64,000 bases of DNA from Arctopsyche grandis (GCF_051622035.1 NC_135360.1:12824001-12888000), one strand, 5' to 3'. Counted from the stretch's first letter, positions 1 to 19,164 are shown. Notes: generated from the sequence alone by a model not told the origin. Translations and numbers: made by a program.

Positions 1-4
1 ACAG

Positions 5-318
5 AACGGCAGCTTTAAACCTAATTCTCGTTTTCTCGAATGATAGATTGCACATCAGATGACGAGTAACCTTTCGATGTGCACAGATGCAATTATTAAA
101 ATGGTAATTATTAAAATTGAGTTGGATCTTTCTGGCGAGTTTAATAAGGCAATATTCGGAACTTATCGAATCTTGCCTTATTAAACTCGCCTGAAAGATC
201 CAACTCAATTTTAATAATTACCATTTAATAATAACATCTGTGCACATCGAAAGGTTATCCGTCATCTGATGTGCAATCTATCATTCGAGAAGACGAGAAT
301 TGCATTTAAAGCAGCCGT
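5..318. repeat. Long inverted repeat (hairpin/foldback element)
   Basis: Two arms of about 150 bp (roughly 8-157 and 168-317) are reverse complements with few mismatches and only about 10 bp between them. GAGTTGGATCTTTC near 120-135 recurs as its complement near 190-205, and the outer ends (GGCAGCTTTAAA and TTTAAAGCAGCC) also pair. It sits upstream of the filamin-repeat exon, probably in an intron. It looks like a non-autonomous DNA element; the superfamily is not determined. Confidence 0.8.
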
Positions 319-903
319 CCGTTAATCTGTCGTTCAATTTGTCTGGCGATTTTAGAGCGGATGCACCGCATCCGATCCAGCCTGTATAATTTGAATAGAT
401 CGAATCGGTTACTGCTGTTTCAGTTACGTCACTAACACATTACGAAAGGTATGAATATGTCCGTATAGAATGTATTACAAAATATTTTTTATACTGCTGT
501 TTACGTACAGTTTCCAGCTTGACCTGTACTGGCTTAAACGAACCATTTATCGTTAATTAATAATAAAAAATATTATTATTTATGATTTTTAAATATTTTT
601 TTTTATTTTTACCATGCGGCTATTGCACGTCACATTGCCATGGTGCCACGCTCCATAGCAAGACCTATGGTTTTTAAACTTGTACATATTCAAATTGATA
701 ATTAATAGAAATCATGTTTCATAAGTACTTAGTATTTATTTACTTGGTTACCATATCAATTATTTAGTCCTGGTGGTATAAAAGTGTAAGCGATTATATT
801 GTATTTTTTACTATTTTATTATTTTTTCCATTTTATCTTAAAAAAATATTATCAAAAATTTCCCCTTTAAATGGCGAATGAATCTTTTTTTTTCTTTTGG
901 CAG
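319..903 (+). other. Probable intron sequence upstream of the filamin-repeat exon
   Basis: No open frame of note. The stretch ends in a long pyrimidine tract and CAG at 901-903, a good splice acceptor immediately before an ATG at 904. The in-frame ATG at 871 translates this pyrimidine tract (MANESFFFFWQ), so it is probably not the true protein start. Confidence 0.55.
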
Positions 904-3900
904 ATGTTTTCCAAAGAAGACTTAACCAATCCGGTGTTGTCTACATATCAAGAATGCAGGCTGGCTCATTACTTATGCTGCATCAGAGATTCTCTGGATC
1001 GTCTAAGCCCTCCCTTATCCAGGACTGGATCACCCATTATGAACTTGCAAGCTTACACTCTGGATTACGTGGCTAGAGGTATGGGACTGGTGACAGCTTC
1101 AAAAAATAGAAAAGCGTCCTTCTATTTATACCCAACTGCCCAGCAAGGACTCGAACCTGGAGAAATATCGATCCAAATCAAAGGTCCCGTAAATAGTTTT
1201 GGGTCCATGCTGATCCCAGCAATCTACGGCAAAGCTCACATTGTCCGAAATGTCTTCTACAATCTAGGACATCGACAAAGTCTCAAAGATATGCAGCTGC
1301 CTATAGCCAGAAGTTCGAATTACAACAACCATTACGTGTCTTCTTCAAATTATTTAATGCCAAAATTTGCTAACGATATAGAAATAAGTATACTCATAAG
1401 GAACGATAGAGTTAAAGTGTTTTATGCACCTAAAGAAATCGGTTACCATGAATTATCCATGATTAGTAAAGGATGCCACATTATAGGATCTCCTTTCGGG
1501 ATAAATGTCGAAGAAGAACGCAATGAGAGATCAGAATCGCGTGACTATGAAGAAGAAATTAAAAATGCAGAACCTCTACGATCCGATAGAAAGATTGTTT
1601 TCAGAATTGTTGATTTCGTCACTGAAAAGATGATACTTACTGAGGATGGTTCTTTAGAAAAAATATCTGACGAAGAAGCAGATGCCCTTATGCGAACTGT
1701 GGATTCTTTAGAAGACATGACTATGAAGTGTTTGCAATATAGTAATGGAGAACGAGCACTCTTCAGCCCCGATTTGATAAAATATAATCAAAAACAAAAT
1801 AAGGTTCAATATAAATCGAAAAAGCATTTCAATATCGTCGCCAAGAAAGTTCTTCTGATGCTTCGAATCTGTAAGGAGCTCAGAGAGTTGGCAAAACTAA
1901 TAAAAATGGATGACAAGCAAAGATCGGAGAGTGTTTCGACTCCGGATATAGTAAATTCAACAAGGAGGGAAGAAAACTTTATAAAATCTGCTGAATATAT
2001 GAGAAGCATATACAAAAATAAACCTACAAGCCTGAACGAAACAAATGATACATTTTCAGATGAAAAGAATATTGGAAGCCAAGATGAAAGTTCACCACGC
2101 AACCATATCACAAAATATCCAGTCATAGATATTGTTATATCTTCTTTTGACGACGATCAAATAGATAATATTATAAACATACCAATTATAGAAGAATTGC
2201 CGGAAAGACCGAAAACTCCGGTCTTTAAAATATTAACAACAGACGACGAAGACGAAGCAAGGACCGAATTATACAAAAATTTCAATATTCAAAATTATGT
2301 TGGACAATTTGATTCCCTCAATCAAGATTCACTGACTGAAGAAGAAATTAATGCATTATCATCAAATGCAATTGAAATTCAAAACACCGAAAGACGAAGT
2401 CCTATTGATTTCCATATAGGAGAACCAGTGACCCCAACATGTATGATGAACGCACCAAATATAGATGGCGACATGGATTCCATAATCTTAGCTTCAAATT
2501 TAGAAGAAGCTCTATTGAAGTATGATAATAAAATTCAAAAAACTATTAAAGATCACGAGCAGTATCCATCTGACAATAACTCTTCCGTCTTTACAACTCC
2601 TCTACGACAAACTCCGTTCGAACAAATGACTGATAACGAAATACTTCAAATGTACGAAGGATCTTTACAACAAGAAGAAGCCGAACTCGAACAGTCTACA
2701 AACAGAAATTCAGAAGAACCAAAAACGTTGGATGATAGTGAAAATGGGTCGTTGGTTACAACTCGAGGAAATAGTTGTGATACATGGGATTCAGCATACA
2801 TGAGCATAGATGAAGTAAACAGTTCTCCAGAATGCAGTACAACCAGTCCTAAAAACGACCAACCTTCCAAATCTAAGCTCTTCGCTATAAAAGAAGCAGA
2901 AATTGATATCATCCAAAGCAGTCAAGTGTATGATGAAATTGATCACGAAGCATATTCTAAAATGGGACCAGCAGAAAAAGAACTTTGGGAATCCATTACC
3001 CAAAATGAAAATCTGAAAGAAAGTCACTTTAACTGTTTAGCAGTTTCACAACCGTATTCCAGGATGATAAAACGAGAAATCAACATACCAACACCTATAA
3101 ATGAAGACGAAATATACAACAAAATTACCAATCCACAAAACGAACTGACAAAAGCGATTTATGTATTAAGTGACGGTTCAGCATCTGATAATAAAGCAGA
3201 TGTGAAACGATCTGTAGAAGAAAATAATCCATATTTGCAAGATACATTGATTTCCTCAATTCAGACTTTGGATGCTGAATTGATAGATGCAAGTCAAACA
3301 GTAAACAACGGCGAAGTGTCAAAAGATGAAGCTTTAAACACACTTCAAGCAAAAAAATCCTTATCAAAGATGGTCTCTGAAAAAAAAGAGTATTGGGATG
3401 ATATGATTAAATCAATAGAGAGCACTGAAGGTGAAAAGAGCCGAACTTTAAATAAAAAATCAACAATTTTGAGAAGAAATGACTCATTGAGTAAAAAAAG
3501 GGAAAATCAAACTACCAATAAAGTTTCACGTATTGAAAACAGAAAGAAATACAACACGGAACCAGTTGATTTTGAATCGCTCACATGTTCAGGAGACGAA
3601 TCTCTCGTCACAAGATGGAAAAAGTATTGGAATGAGAGAATTGAAAGTATGCCGACTCCCGAATCCAACGTTAAATACATTCGTAAGGAACTAGCCAAAA
3701 AAAGAAAATATCTAACATCTCCAGAAGAATTCGTGTCAAATAATTTTAGTGAATCGATGCCTTTTTTAGAAAGAAGCCACGTCACAGAATCTCCGTATGT
3801 TTCGAAGTCCTGTACAAAAAAAGAAGACAATAACCTTGTCGATAAAAAATACCGAGCGAAGTCGATGAGTATGTCGAATTTATCGGAACGAATTGACAGG

Positions 3901-5824
3901 TACTTAGACACAGTGTCAAGTCCGTCAACGATGGTAGATTTGAACGACTCCAGATTCTCAACACCAGATGATTCTGTGACAAAACGAATGGACACACCTG
4001 AAATGACTGTGTCGATTGAAAACAATCTGCTGAAAATTGAAAAGGACGACAAAAAATTAGTGGTGACGTGGAATGAAAGTTCAAATGAAAGAAGAATCAA
4101 AGCATTACAAAACATAAGCAACAGATCTACACCTTTAATAACTGAAGTTATGAATACTGAAATTGCTAATTATAATGAACACAGTTCGTTGCCAACATAT
4201 ATTAATGAAAACATTGAAGCATCAGGAAATCTCGAGGAATTCTCCGTTGATGTGCAATCAAAAATTGAAATCTTAAGAGAAAAAGCTAGACAGTCCTTCA
4301 TTCAAAATAAATCAAAAACCATAGACATTCCACGAGATGAATCATTCAAAACACTTAAAAAATATTTTTCACTTGAAAAAATTGAGCCGACTTCATCTGC
4401 CTTTAATAATATAAAACGCTTTAGTAAAATAAACAAATCAATGGAAACCATTCAACAAACAAGTAATATGAAAGAAGAGTTTAATGCATCTACAGAATCC
4501 ATACCAACACTCTCGGAAAAAAAAGCTAGGATAGAATTGCATCTACAATCCATTCAAAATAAAATTAAATTACAGGCATCAAATCCCCAAATCAATATAA
4601 ATCAAATTCAAAATCACCACGCTGTTCAGGTAAAAGCCGACGATACGGTCATGTGTGGAAATAATGATGATGAAATTAAAGAGGAGTTGAAAAAAATATC
4701 CAAACCGATTGGATCAATTGTGGCAGCTTTTGAACAACAGCACAATGCAGTTAGATCAAAACCAAACATAAACACAAGGAATAAAGACAAATCATCAGTG
4801 CAAATGTCAAAATTGGATGCCGATAGCCCGGAAGGTAAGATGAATATAAATTTCGAAACCTCTAAATAACAACTTTGCACATATACGTACATAAAAAATG
4901 ACAAACCTGAACTTCAAAAATTAAATTCAATCAAAAATTTGTTAAATTTCAGGTACCAATGGGACAGACATTCGAAATTTGCTTACAGTGCTTTCGGTTA
5001 CATCTACAGATATTGCAATTGACGATAATATCAAAAAGCCTTCTGCAGTTCAAGTAGAAATGAAAGAAGATGAAAAGGGTACGTTGCAAGAGCAACTAGA
5101 TGAAGCAGACAATGAAATTCGATCTTCATGTTATAAAGAAAGGTTTCAACAGGCCAAAGCTTTCTTTCAAACACTTGACGAACCAAAACGAAAACCTCGT
5201 AAAAAAAATCTTAATGGATGTGAACAGCTATTACAAGAAGTTGTCAATCCTGATATCAACGATAACGATCCTAAAATAGAAGACAAGCATAAAGATCAAG
5301 AAAAGCAAAGCAAAGAAAAAAGGAGTCATTTAAAGAGATCATACAGAGCATTTTCTGCGCCGACATCAGATAGTGAAACCGATTATTCAAAATACATGTT
5401 TAAACGTGGTGGAAGTGAAAGATTAATGAAAATCTCTGAAAAATTCTTTGTACACGACTTGTTCCGCGACGTGGCAGGAGAAGCAACCAAAACGAGATAC
5501 AGCATATTCAAAGGGATTCCTCACAAAAATGCAGTGTTGGCTTCGTTTCAATCTATGGAGAATATAAACCAACTTTCATCATACGACTATACAGAATCAC
5601 AAATAGAAGACTTTACTAAGAAAAATAGCATTGCTAATTCGCAAACATATCACAGCGAATATCCCCACTTACCGATGACGGATCCCAGCAAATACAGATC
5701 CCGATATGATGCAGTAGCTTCGGGTCTCATCCTAAGAAAAGACATGCTAAAATTACAGAATATGAGGCGAAACAGTGCACCGAGCAACATAGACGTGCAA
5801 TTCAGTCATTATATGGATATTTAA
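904..5824 (+). CDS. Filamin-repeat protein with long disordered C-terminal region (3' part of gene)
   Basis: Two coding exons, 904-4834 and 4953-5824, join in phase 1 across a 118-bp GT-AG intron, giving 1,600 residues and a TAA stop. Residues 55-202 (counted from 904) match a filamin/ABP280 Ig repeat: the GMGL strand, GEISIQIKGP, then VKVFYAPKEIGYHEL and GCHIIGSPFGINV. An insertion of about 55 residues (roughly 101-157) interrupts the repeat. The rest is rich in E, K, S, N and T with many S/T-P sites, consistent with a disordered region. Three related short motifs occur: KELWESI, KEYWDDMIKSI and KKYWNERIESM. The last residues include RRNSAPS. Because 904 follows a splice acceptor, earlier exons (perhaps CH domains and more repeats) probably lie left of the window. 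A jitterbug/filamin relative is possible but not established. Confidence 0.75.
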
Positions 5825-6352
5825 ATCCAAAATTTTAAGAAATGAAATCTAAATCCAAACAATACAACATTAACATATCGAGTTATACATATTAATATTA
5901 TATTATTTAATTGAAATCTACCAATCTATGTTCCTGTTTATTTTAAGTACCAGAAAATAGAATAATATTATTATTTTAATATTGTAAAATGTTAATATCA
6001 TTATGTATTATATTACTAAGTATTGTTAACATTTGTAAAACGAAATTTTTTCATCACAAATCATTTCATTTTTGCTTATAGCTCAGTATAACCTCTCATA
6101 CACTAACAAAAATGAATGATATATTTGAATGCATGTATGTATATTATATAATAAGCTATATATATATATATAGGAATATGATTAAAGAAATAATGCTATT
6201 AAGTATATAAATGATTATTTATTGAAATAAATCATAATCATCACATTTTGTATTATTTTTGATACACAAATATTCGATTAAAACTATTTGACTTAAAAAT
6301 ATAATTTGAGGACATAAAACAAATACGAATTTAAAAATATATCTTCTTTTAT
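5825..6352. other. Convergent 3' region with back-to-back poly(A) signals
   Basis: AT-rich sequence between the stops of the filamin-repeat gene (+) and VPS72 (-). TTTATT at 6218-6223 (AATAAA on the minus strand) lies next to AATAAA at 6226-6231 on the plus strand, a compact palindromic signal that could serve both genes. A second minus-strand AATAAA (6348-6353) overlaps the VPS72 stop. Confidence 0.5.
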
Positions 6353-8216
6353 TTACATTAACTTAGCGATAGTTTGCAACTGTCGTGCTTTACGATTTGC
6401 AACTCTCCACGAGATCCATTTTGAAACATCCCGTCTTGCGCGATTACCACGCGCTTCCAACTGTTGATAATATGCTTCTCTTAATATCTTAAATGCTTCG
6501 ATGCTGCTATATGGCAAGTTTGTAACTGGGTCGAAATACTTTGCAGGTAATCTAAAAACAAAATGAAAAAAATCATATGCATAGTGAAAACATATACAGC
6601 CATAATGTATAAAGCTGCAAAATGTTAATACTTGGTAACGGCACACATTTTGCTTTTTGGTTTTGGACGTTTCGATACGGGAAAAGCTGACTTGAATGCT
6701 TTATCTTTAATGTCATTTAAAAATGTGATGAGGGTGCGTTCATATTTTGTACCGATGCCATCCTTATCCAAAGGTTTTGGATTTTCTAAATCATTGTTTG
6801 CATCAGACCTTAAATTCAATTGAATGAGTACAAACTTATTAAAATGTCATTCTTTGAAATTTACATACATACTACAGCTTCGAACTTACAGGTCTGAAAT
6901 TCGATTATCTGTGTCGATTTTAGACTCGCTAAAATCAGGTATAACATTGACTTTATCTTCGTCTTCATTTTCAGTTGCTTCAGCTTTAATATCTAAAATA
7001 TCCATGTCTAAATCTTTCACACTATCGTTTTTCTTGTCATCTATGACTGAGTCCTTTTTATCTTTAATTGGATTTGTCTTCTTTACTTTGGCGGAGACAT
7101 TGTCAACTAATAATGGGTTAACAGTAAAGGAATGATACCTGATATATAAAAAAAGAAACATGAGAATAATTTTATTGTGTATAATAGTGAATAACAGGTA
7201 GGTTAACTGACGAACCTTATCAATGGTCCATTGAATGCTCGTTTAGTTGGTCTAGTGATTTTCTTCTCAAGTTCCAAACGTTCAAATCGTTCTAAAATTT
7301 TATTTTTTAATTTACAATCAACAAATAAACAAATTCATAATCAATGATGGAATGCGTAAGATTTACCCAAGCTTTTTATATTATCTATTTCCGTTGTTAC
7401 AGCCTCGGCTAATAATTCTTCTTGTGATGGCATTCGATCGTCAACGTTTGACTTTTTCACTTTATCTTTCATAAGTTGATTACGAATCTTCATTCTTTGT
7501 TTAGTTTCCGCCGACTTATCTGCTGTGGACTTTCTTATAGATTTTCTTTCTAAAATTATAAAACATAAGCTAAAATGACAATTTCTATAGCAGAATATGA
7601 CATATTATGCATTACAATTTGGACTAGCAAAATCTTACTACCAATATGGCCATCGGGAGTACTTTCTGTAGGTTTTTTAACCTTTACTTTTGGTGTTAGA
7701 TCTATTTTTATATCAGGAGTTTCTTTAGGTTTAGATTTACCAGGATCCTAAAAATAAAAATTGATTAGTCAATACTCAAAATACTAATACATTTAAATAA
7801 AGATTAGAATACTCTATAACAAGAATATGACAATAAAATAATAAATTTTACTTTATAAACTTTTGTAAAGGCACCAGGTTTCCTTCTCTTTTTTTTTTCT
7901 TCGTCACCATGGTCCGAAACAGGTTCATCATTTTCATCAATACTAAAATCCGAATCTACTTCATCTTCACCCTCAGCACCCTGCCTAAAACGAACAAACA
8001 AATTATTAACACAATATTATAGTACAAATCAACAAAAAGTGTATATACAACACAAAAACAAAATTTAGAAGTTCACACAACTCACTCATAATCGTTATCC
8101 TCATCGGCGTCTTGGAAACCACCATAAGTTGTTTTATAGAAATCGTCTACGTCTTCCTCCTGAAGTAACCGGATCAAACGATTACCGGCATTTACACGGC
8201 GGGAACGATTAGCCAT
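6353..8216 (-). CDS. VPS72: VPS72 / YL-1, chromatin remodelling complex subunit
   Basis: Eight exons on the minus strand: 8216-8086, 7984-7852, 7747-7642, 7549-7367, 7291-7216, 7138-6890, 6808-6632 and 6551-6353. All junctions are GT-AG, phases agree, and the total is 1,254 nt (417 aa plus TAA). The start reads MANRSRRVNAGNRL, the family N-terminus, followed by DDFYKTTYGGFQD, an acidic DSDFSIDENDEPVSD stretch (the H2A.Z-H2B binding region of the family), basic KKKRRKPG, and PSQEELLAEA in exon 4. The last exon holds the YL1_C signature KYFDPVTNLPY. Known role: an H2A.Z chaperone subunit of SWR1/SRCAP and Tip60 complexes in the nucleus. Human and fly proteins are about 350-365 aa; the extra length here lies mainly in the polar middle (exon 6). 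Confidence 0.95.
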
Positions 8217-8689
8217 CGTAATACAACACTGACAAAATATAATACGATAACCTCAACTAGCGATTGACAACTGACAGTTGACAATAGAAGCTCGAAGCAT
8301 AGCATCTAAAACATATTTTGGTCGTCATACTATCAATATCGACCAAACACTTATTTTATTTATAACTTGAATTTGATTGAGATTCACTTTTTTAATCATT
8401 TTCTATAGGGTAAATAGTGGTGTAGCTACCTCATAGTAAAGTCATGCAAGGCATGAGGGCCTAACTTGAAAGAGGGTCCACAATCCTATACACTCAATAT
8501 AATGTATCATTGCTAAAATTAATATCGAAAGTGATAAAAATGACTCAAATAGTAGCTTAAACAAAATATTATTTTGCTTCACTACCGGTCAGCATATAGT
8601 AATAAAAGTGTAAAAGAATAACAAAATCTTTCCTTCATTGGATATTTATTAAGGAACTGGGAGGCTTGCCTAGCTTTTTTTTTTAATTA

Positions 8690-8920
8690 AAATTTAAGCT
8701 ACTGAATAAACCGATTATTTCGCACATTATAATTATTGCCACAAAAATCTCGAATACGAAATATCTAGTACTCAAGTTCTCATTCGTATGATATTTCGCG
8801 AGTGTAATTCTTGATGGATGGAATTTTCCAATTCCGGAATATTCATCAGATATCCCATAACCGAGTGACGTGTTCGAGACCGCTTTGTGCGGAATAATCA
8901 CCGAACTACAAAGCAAGTGG
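8690..8920 (-). repeat. Dispersed ~200-bp repeat R1, copy 1
   Basis: The reverse complement resembles 9195-9400: an axis of 'gcgaaataatc..', a 'cgagaac' block and an 'aaatatc' block occur in the same order. Divergent copies; no coding potential. Class unknown. Confidence 0.5.
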
Positions 8921-9194
8921 GACGACTCGTTTTCGGACCTCAGTTTTATAAATAAAATACATTTTTTTTCGACTCAATTTCTTTCTTTCTTTTTCATTTT
9001 CGAGTCTTATTTTTTATGTATATATGTAGAGCCCAAGTGATTCGCATCTTGCACTTCCCCAAATTGGCAGGCATTCCTTCACGATAAAATATTTTAGTAT
9101 CCTCAAACAAATTATCCGATATTTTTCAATCCATATAAATTCAATATCTACTTTCAATGTTAAGCTTGCCAAGGACATCATTTGGAGGATTCAG

Positions 9195-9400
9195 TGCTTA
9201 ATCCTCATAAAGCGATCTCGCACACGTTACTAAAATCTCGATCAGGGAATATCTGGCACCCCCAAATTCCATCCACCAAGTTAAACTCACGCGAGCTATC
9301 ATATAATACTAACGAGAACTCGAGTGTCAGATATTCCATATTCGCGATTTTCGTGTGCGCGATCGCAATGTGCGAAATAATCCGTTTACCCATTTGAGAG
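9195..9400 (+). repeat. Dispersed ~200-bp repeat R1, copy 2
   Basis: Shares CTAAAATCTC, ATCTGGCA, TAACGAGAACT, ATTCGCGATTTTC, CAATGTG and TTACCCATT in the same order with 11110-11320. Confidence 0.65.
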
Positions 9401-10089
9401 TTCAGAGGGAAAATTCCCCCCCTTCTAGATTTAGCCAGGCCAAGAATATGCATGTCATTATATTGATTATTTGTTACTAAGAGTTCAAGCTAGCAGAAGC
9501 TGCAACAAGTTTAAATATTCCGATCAAAAGCTTGTGAAAAAGATGAAGAAAAATGGTTTTATAAAAAAACATATGGAGGATGAACGAATGAGACGACTGG
9601 CATGTTAATGCACGTGTTTATTATATGACAGCTGAAGACAGAGTGAGTAGTGGCTCTCCGAACCCAGCCGGGTTGGTCCCCACTCGCAGGAAGGCAACCA
9701 AACTCGACCATGTCGTATAAGCGAGCCGCCACAAACAATCTCAAATTAGCCAACTATTAGAACATCAAAGTTGGTACAAAATGCAATTTTGACGCAGTGT
9801 CGCGCCATTAGTAGTGCGTTCTATCCTGTGACGAATCAAGTAAATGGGAGGCCCCAGGCACATTTGAAATTCGAGGCCCCTACTTCAGTAAAAAAATTCT
9901 ATCTTTTTTACCATGCTTTTCAGTATACAGTTTTTCATTAGGATTTTACAAAACCATATTTTTTTATTTATTTACTATATTTACTTAAAACACTAACAGT
10001 TTTTAGAATAAAATAGGTACTAGGTACCGTGTCCATAGGCGACATACAGTACATATGACAATAATTAATTTACTATAGCAGCCTACTCA

Positions 10090-10345
10090 CCTTTTGGCAG
10101 AGAAATGTAATACTAATAGAAGGGCCCTTACGAATAAATAATTGTTGTCAATATTGCGCGGTACGTCTCTGTGTTTTTGCATGCATTGTGCAATATTTAC
10201 CGATGCTTGCCCATCTTGTGAGTAATATAAACATAAAACATACGTCAAGAACCAAGCATTAAATACGACTGATACTAAAATTATTTAGGATTGTCTGTGG
10301 ACAATCGTCACTTGACAACAATATGACGCCTAAAGCCCATAGATA
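10090..10345 (-). repeat. Dispersed repeat R2, copy 1
   Basis: Matches 44330-44600 as the reverse complement, including GATTGTCTGTGGACAATCGT and CAACAATATGACGCCTAAAG, and, more weakly, GCAGAGAAATGTAATA at the other end. A non-coding interspersed repeat of about 260 bp. Confidence 0.75.
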
Positions 10346-10381
10346 AATAATACACATAGATGGGCCCTGATGCGTGATTTT

Positions 10382-10558
10382 GGTCGGAGATCTTGTCATC
10401 ACTAACTGGGGAGTGCGGGGGGGTTTAACTAGCGGGGAAGTTGGAAAAAAAAAGGTTTTTTTCCCTACGACGCAGCGGTCGGCGTTTTTTTCACTTCCCC
10501 GCTAGTTAAACCCCCCGCACCCCTCAGTTAGTGACGACAGGATCTCCACAATCGACCT
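10382..10558. repeat. Hairpin element with ~70-bp arms
   Basis: Left arm 10382-10452 and right arm 10490-10558 are near-perfect reverse complements; GGGTTTAACTAGCGGGGAAG pairs with CTTCCCCGCTAGTTAAACCC. The loop holds an A-run, a T-run and GC-rich sequence. Confidence 0.85.
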
Positions 10559-10639
10559 TTTCTACTTAGAAGCTAACTACCTACTGAGAGAAAGCGTGCA
10601 TGCGCCAAAAGGGAGACCAGTATAAAGCGTGAGGGCGGA

Positions 10640-10982
10640 TCTATGTATTATTCATGGTGACACGACAACTCGTTCACAGATTTTCCGTAAACCGAGGATG
10701 CGCTCCAGGCATTACGTATACGTCCATCTCTTTCTCACCCCGTCAGTTCACCAAGATCTCGTTTACTATGCCATTACGTATGCAGTCATCACAGACTGGC
10801 TGTTATCGGTGAACAGACGGTCTGTGAAATAGATGGCTGCATACGTAATGGCATAGTAAACGAGATCTTGGTGAACAGACGGGGTGAGAAAGAGATGGCC
10901 GTATACGTAATGTCTGGAGCGCATCCTCGGTTTATGGAAAATCTGTGAACGATTTGTCAGGTAACCATTATACATCTATTTT
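10640..10982. repeat. Hairpin element with ~150-bp arms
   Basis: Arms about 10640-10795 and 10830-10982. TTCACCAAGATCTCGTTTAC on the left and its complement GTAAACGAGATCTTGGTGAA on the right match exactly, as do the CGAGGATGCGCTCCAG blocks. Antiparallel open frames on the two strands are a by-product of this palindrome. Confidence 0.85.
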
Positions 10983-11109
10983 ATTTTATTTAACTTATAT
11001 GTACTGTCCCTCACAGAGGTGTCTCTTTGCTCCTCGCAAGAATGCATCCATGGTCTCACGCCCTCCCTGATGCACTCAGGGAGGGCGTTATACATTAGTA
11101 CGGTTCGGT

Positions 11110-11320
11110 GATTACTGGTCACAAATTACTCGTCACAAAGTCACTAAAATCTCTATAACGGAACATCTGGCAGCCGAAAAGTCCATCATACTAACGATAA
11201 CTATCATAGTAACGAGAACTTGAGTGCCAAATATTGTGTATTCGCGATTTTCATCGCAAAAATTGTCTTTGTGACCACCCCAATGTGACGAATAGTCCAA
11301 TTACCCATTAGTACACCCCT
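11110..11320 (+). repeat. Dispersed ~200-bp repeat R1, copy 3
   Basis: Same block order as 9195-9400 (CTAAAATCTC, CATCTGGCA, TAACGAGAACTTGAG, ATTCGCGATTTTC, CAATGTG). Confidence 0.65.
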
Positions 11321-12058
11321 GTGAAAGACACCCCCAGCTGTCTTTATTTTTCTTACTCTACCCACAACTAAATTATTCTTATTTCTAGTGTAATGATTAT
11401 GAATATCTCTATTTCTTATTGTATAATCTTTAAAATAATCGGGTAATAACTCTATGCTAAAGCCACTTCTATTAATATAACATTTCTCTAGCAACCAGAG
11501 GCAAGCGAGCCGAGAAGGTCCGCCTCGTCCGTAAACCCCTCTTTTACCAATTTTACAGCATTCCTGTGAGAAAAAATTAAAAAAAAATCCCTCTTATTCC
11601 AAGAGCATTCTTATAACTAAAGGTCGGACCGGAAGCGTGCTGTTCTTTGTTTATTGTTCGTTGTGCATTGTTCATTTTTATGATGAACCTTTGTTAAAGG
11701 TTCGCCGAACCTTTTTTTATTGCACTCTGGCTTTGTGAATAGACCCAAAATGCCGTGATTCCTGGAAAAAGCACGCTCTCTATCCGCTCTTTACTTATAA
11801 CCAACTTTCAAAATACGAATCACAAATTCGAGATTCATTCAGAACGATCGCATGCCGACCGTCCCACGCGACGCAATCTAACTAATCGCATTAAAATCCG
11901 CGCAGAAAGTCGCTCGCATTATTTCGTCCATACATGGCGGAACGCAACACGCACGCACACACCCACGCGGCTTGTGTACGCGATGACGTGTAGTCGTGTA
12001 GATGCGCAACGAATGACACACACACATCACGCCGTGCACGCGAGTGAAAGAGAGAGGA

Positions 12059-12092
<34 letters not shown>

Positions 12093-12249
12093 GGAAGTGG
12101 AAGTGGCGGTGGTGCGCACGCGCGGTGGAATCGCGTCCTCCGACCGCCATAACAGCTGCTGGCCACTCGGTCGGTAGCCGCGCGCCCTCGACGCCCCCCC
12201 TTCGCCGACCCGCCCCTGCCGCCCGCCCCGCAGCCCCCGCGTCCCAGCC
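12059..12249 (+). promoter_or_regulatory. Rab11 5' region: GA tract and GC-rich leader
   Basis: An uninterrupted (GA)n run of about 32 bp at 12059-12090 is followed by a GC-rich, CpG-containing stretch up to the Rab11 ATG, unlike the AT-rich surroundings. GA runs bind GAGA-type factors at many insect promoters. A promoter/5' UTR role is inferred from position; the start site cannot be fixed from sequence. Confidence 0.45.

Positions 12250-19164
<6,915 letters not shown>

Larger units (their letters stand above)
8217..12058. other. Repeat-rich intergenic region between VPS72 and Rab11
   Basis: The two genes are divergent. The 4 kb between them contains three copies of a ~200-bp repeat, two long hairpins and a repeat shared with 44.3-44.6 kb, listed separately. 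No coding sequence is recognised. The proximal VPS72 promoter must lie within a few hundred bp right of 8216; no clear TATA box is seen. Confidence 0.5.

Noticed and set aside
3507-4121. Long open frames on the minus strand across the filamin-repeat exon
   Set aside because: They are antisense shadows of a 3.9-kb open exon; the residues form no recognisable domain.
10629-10975. Two near-identical proteins on opposite strands
   Set aside because: They are the two arms of one hairpin read from each side.
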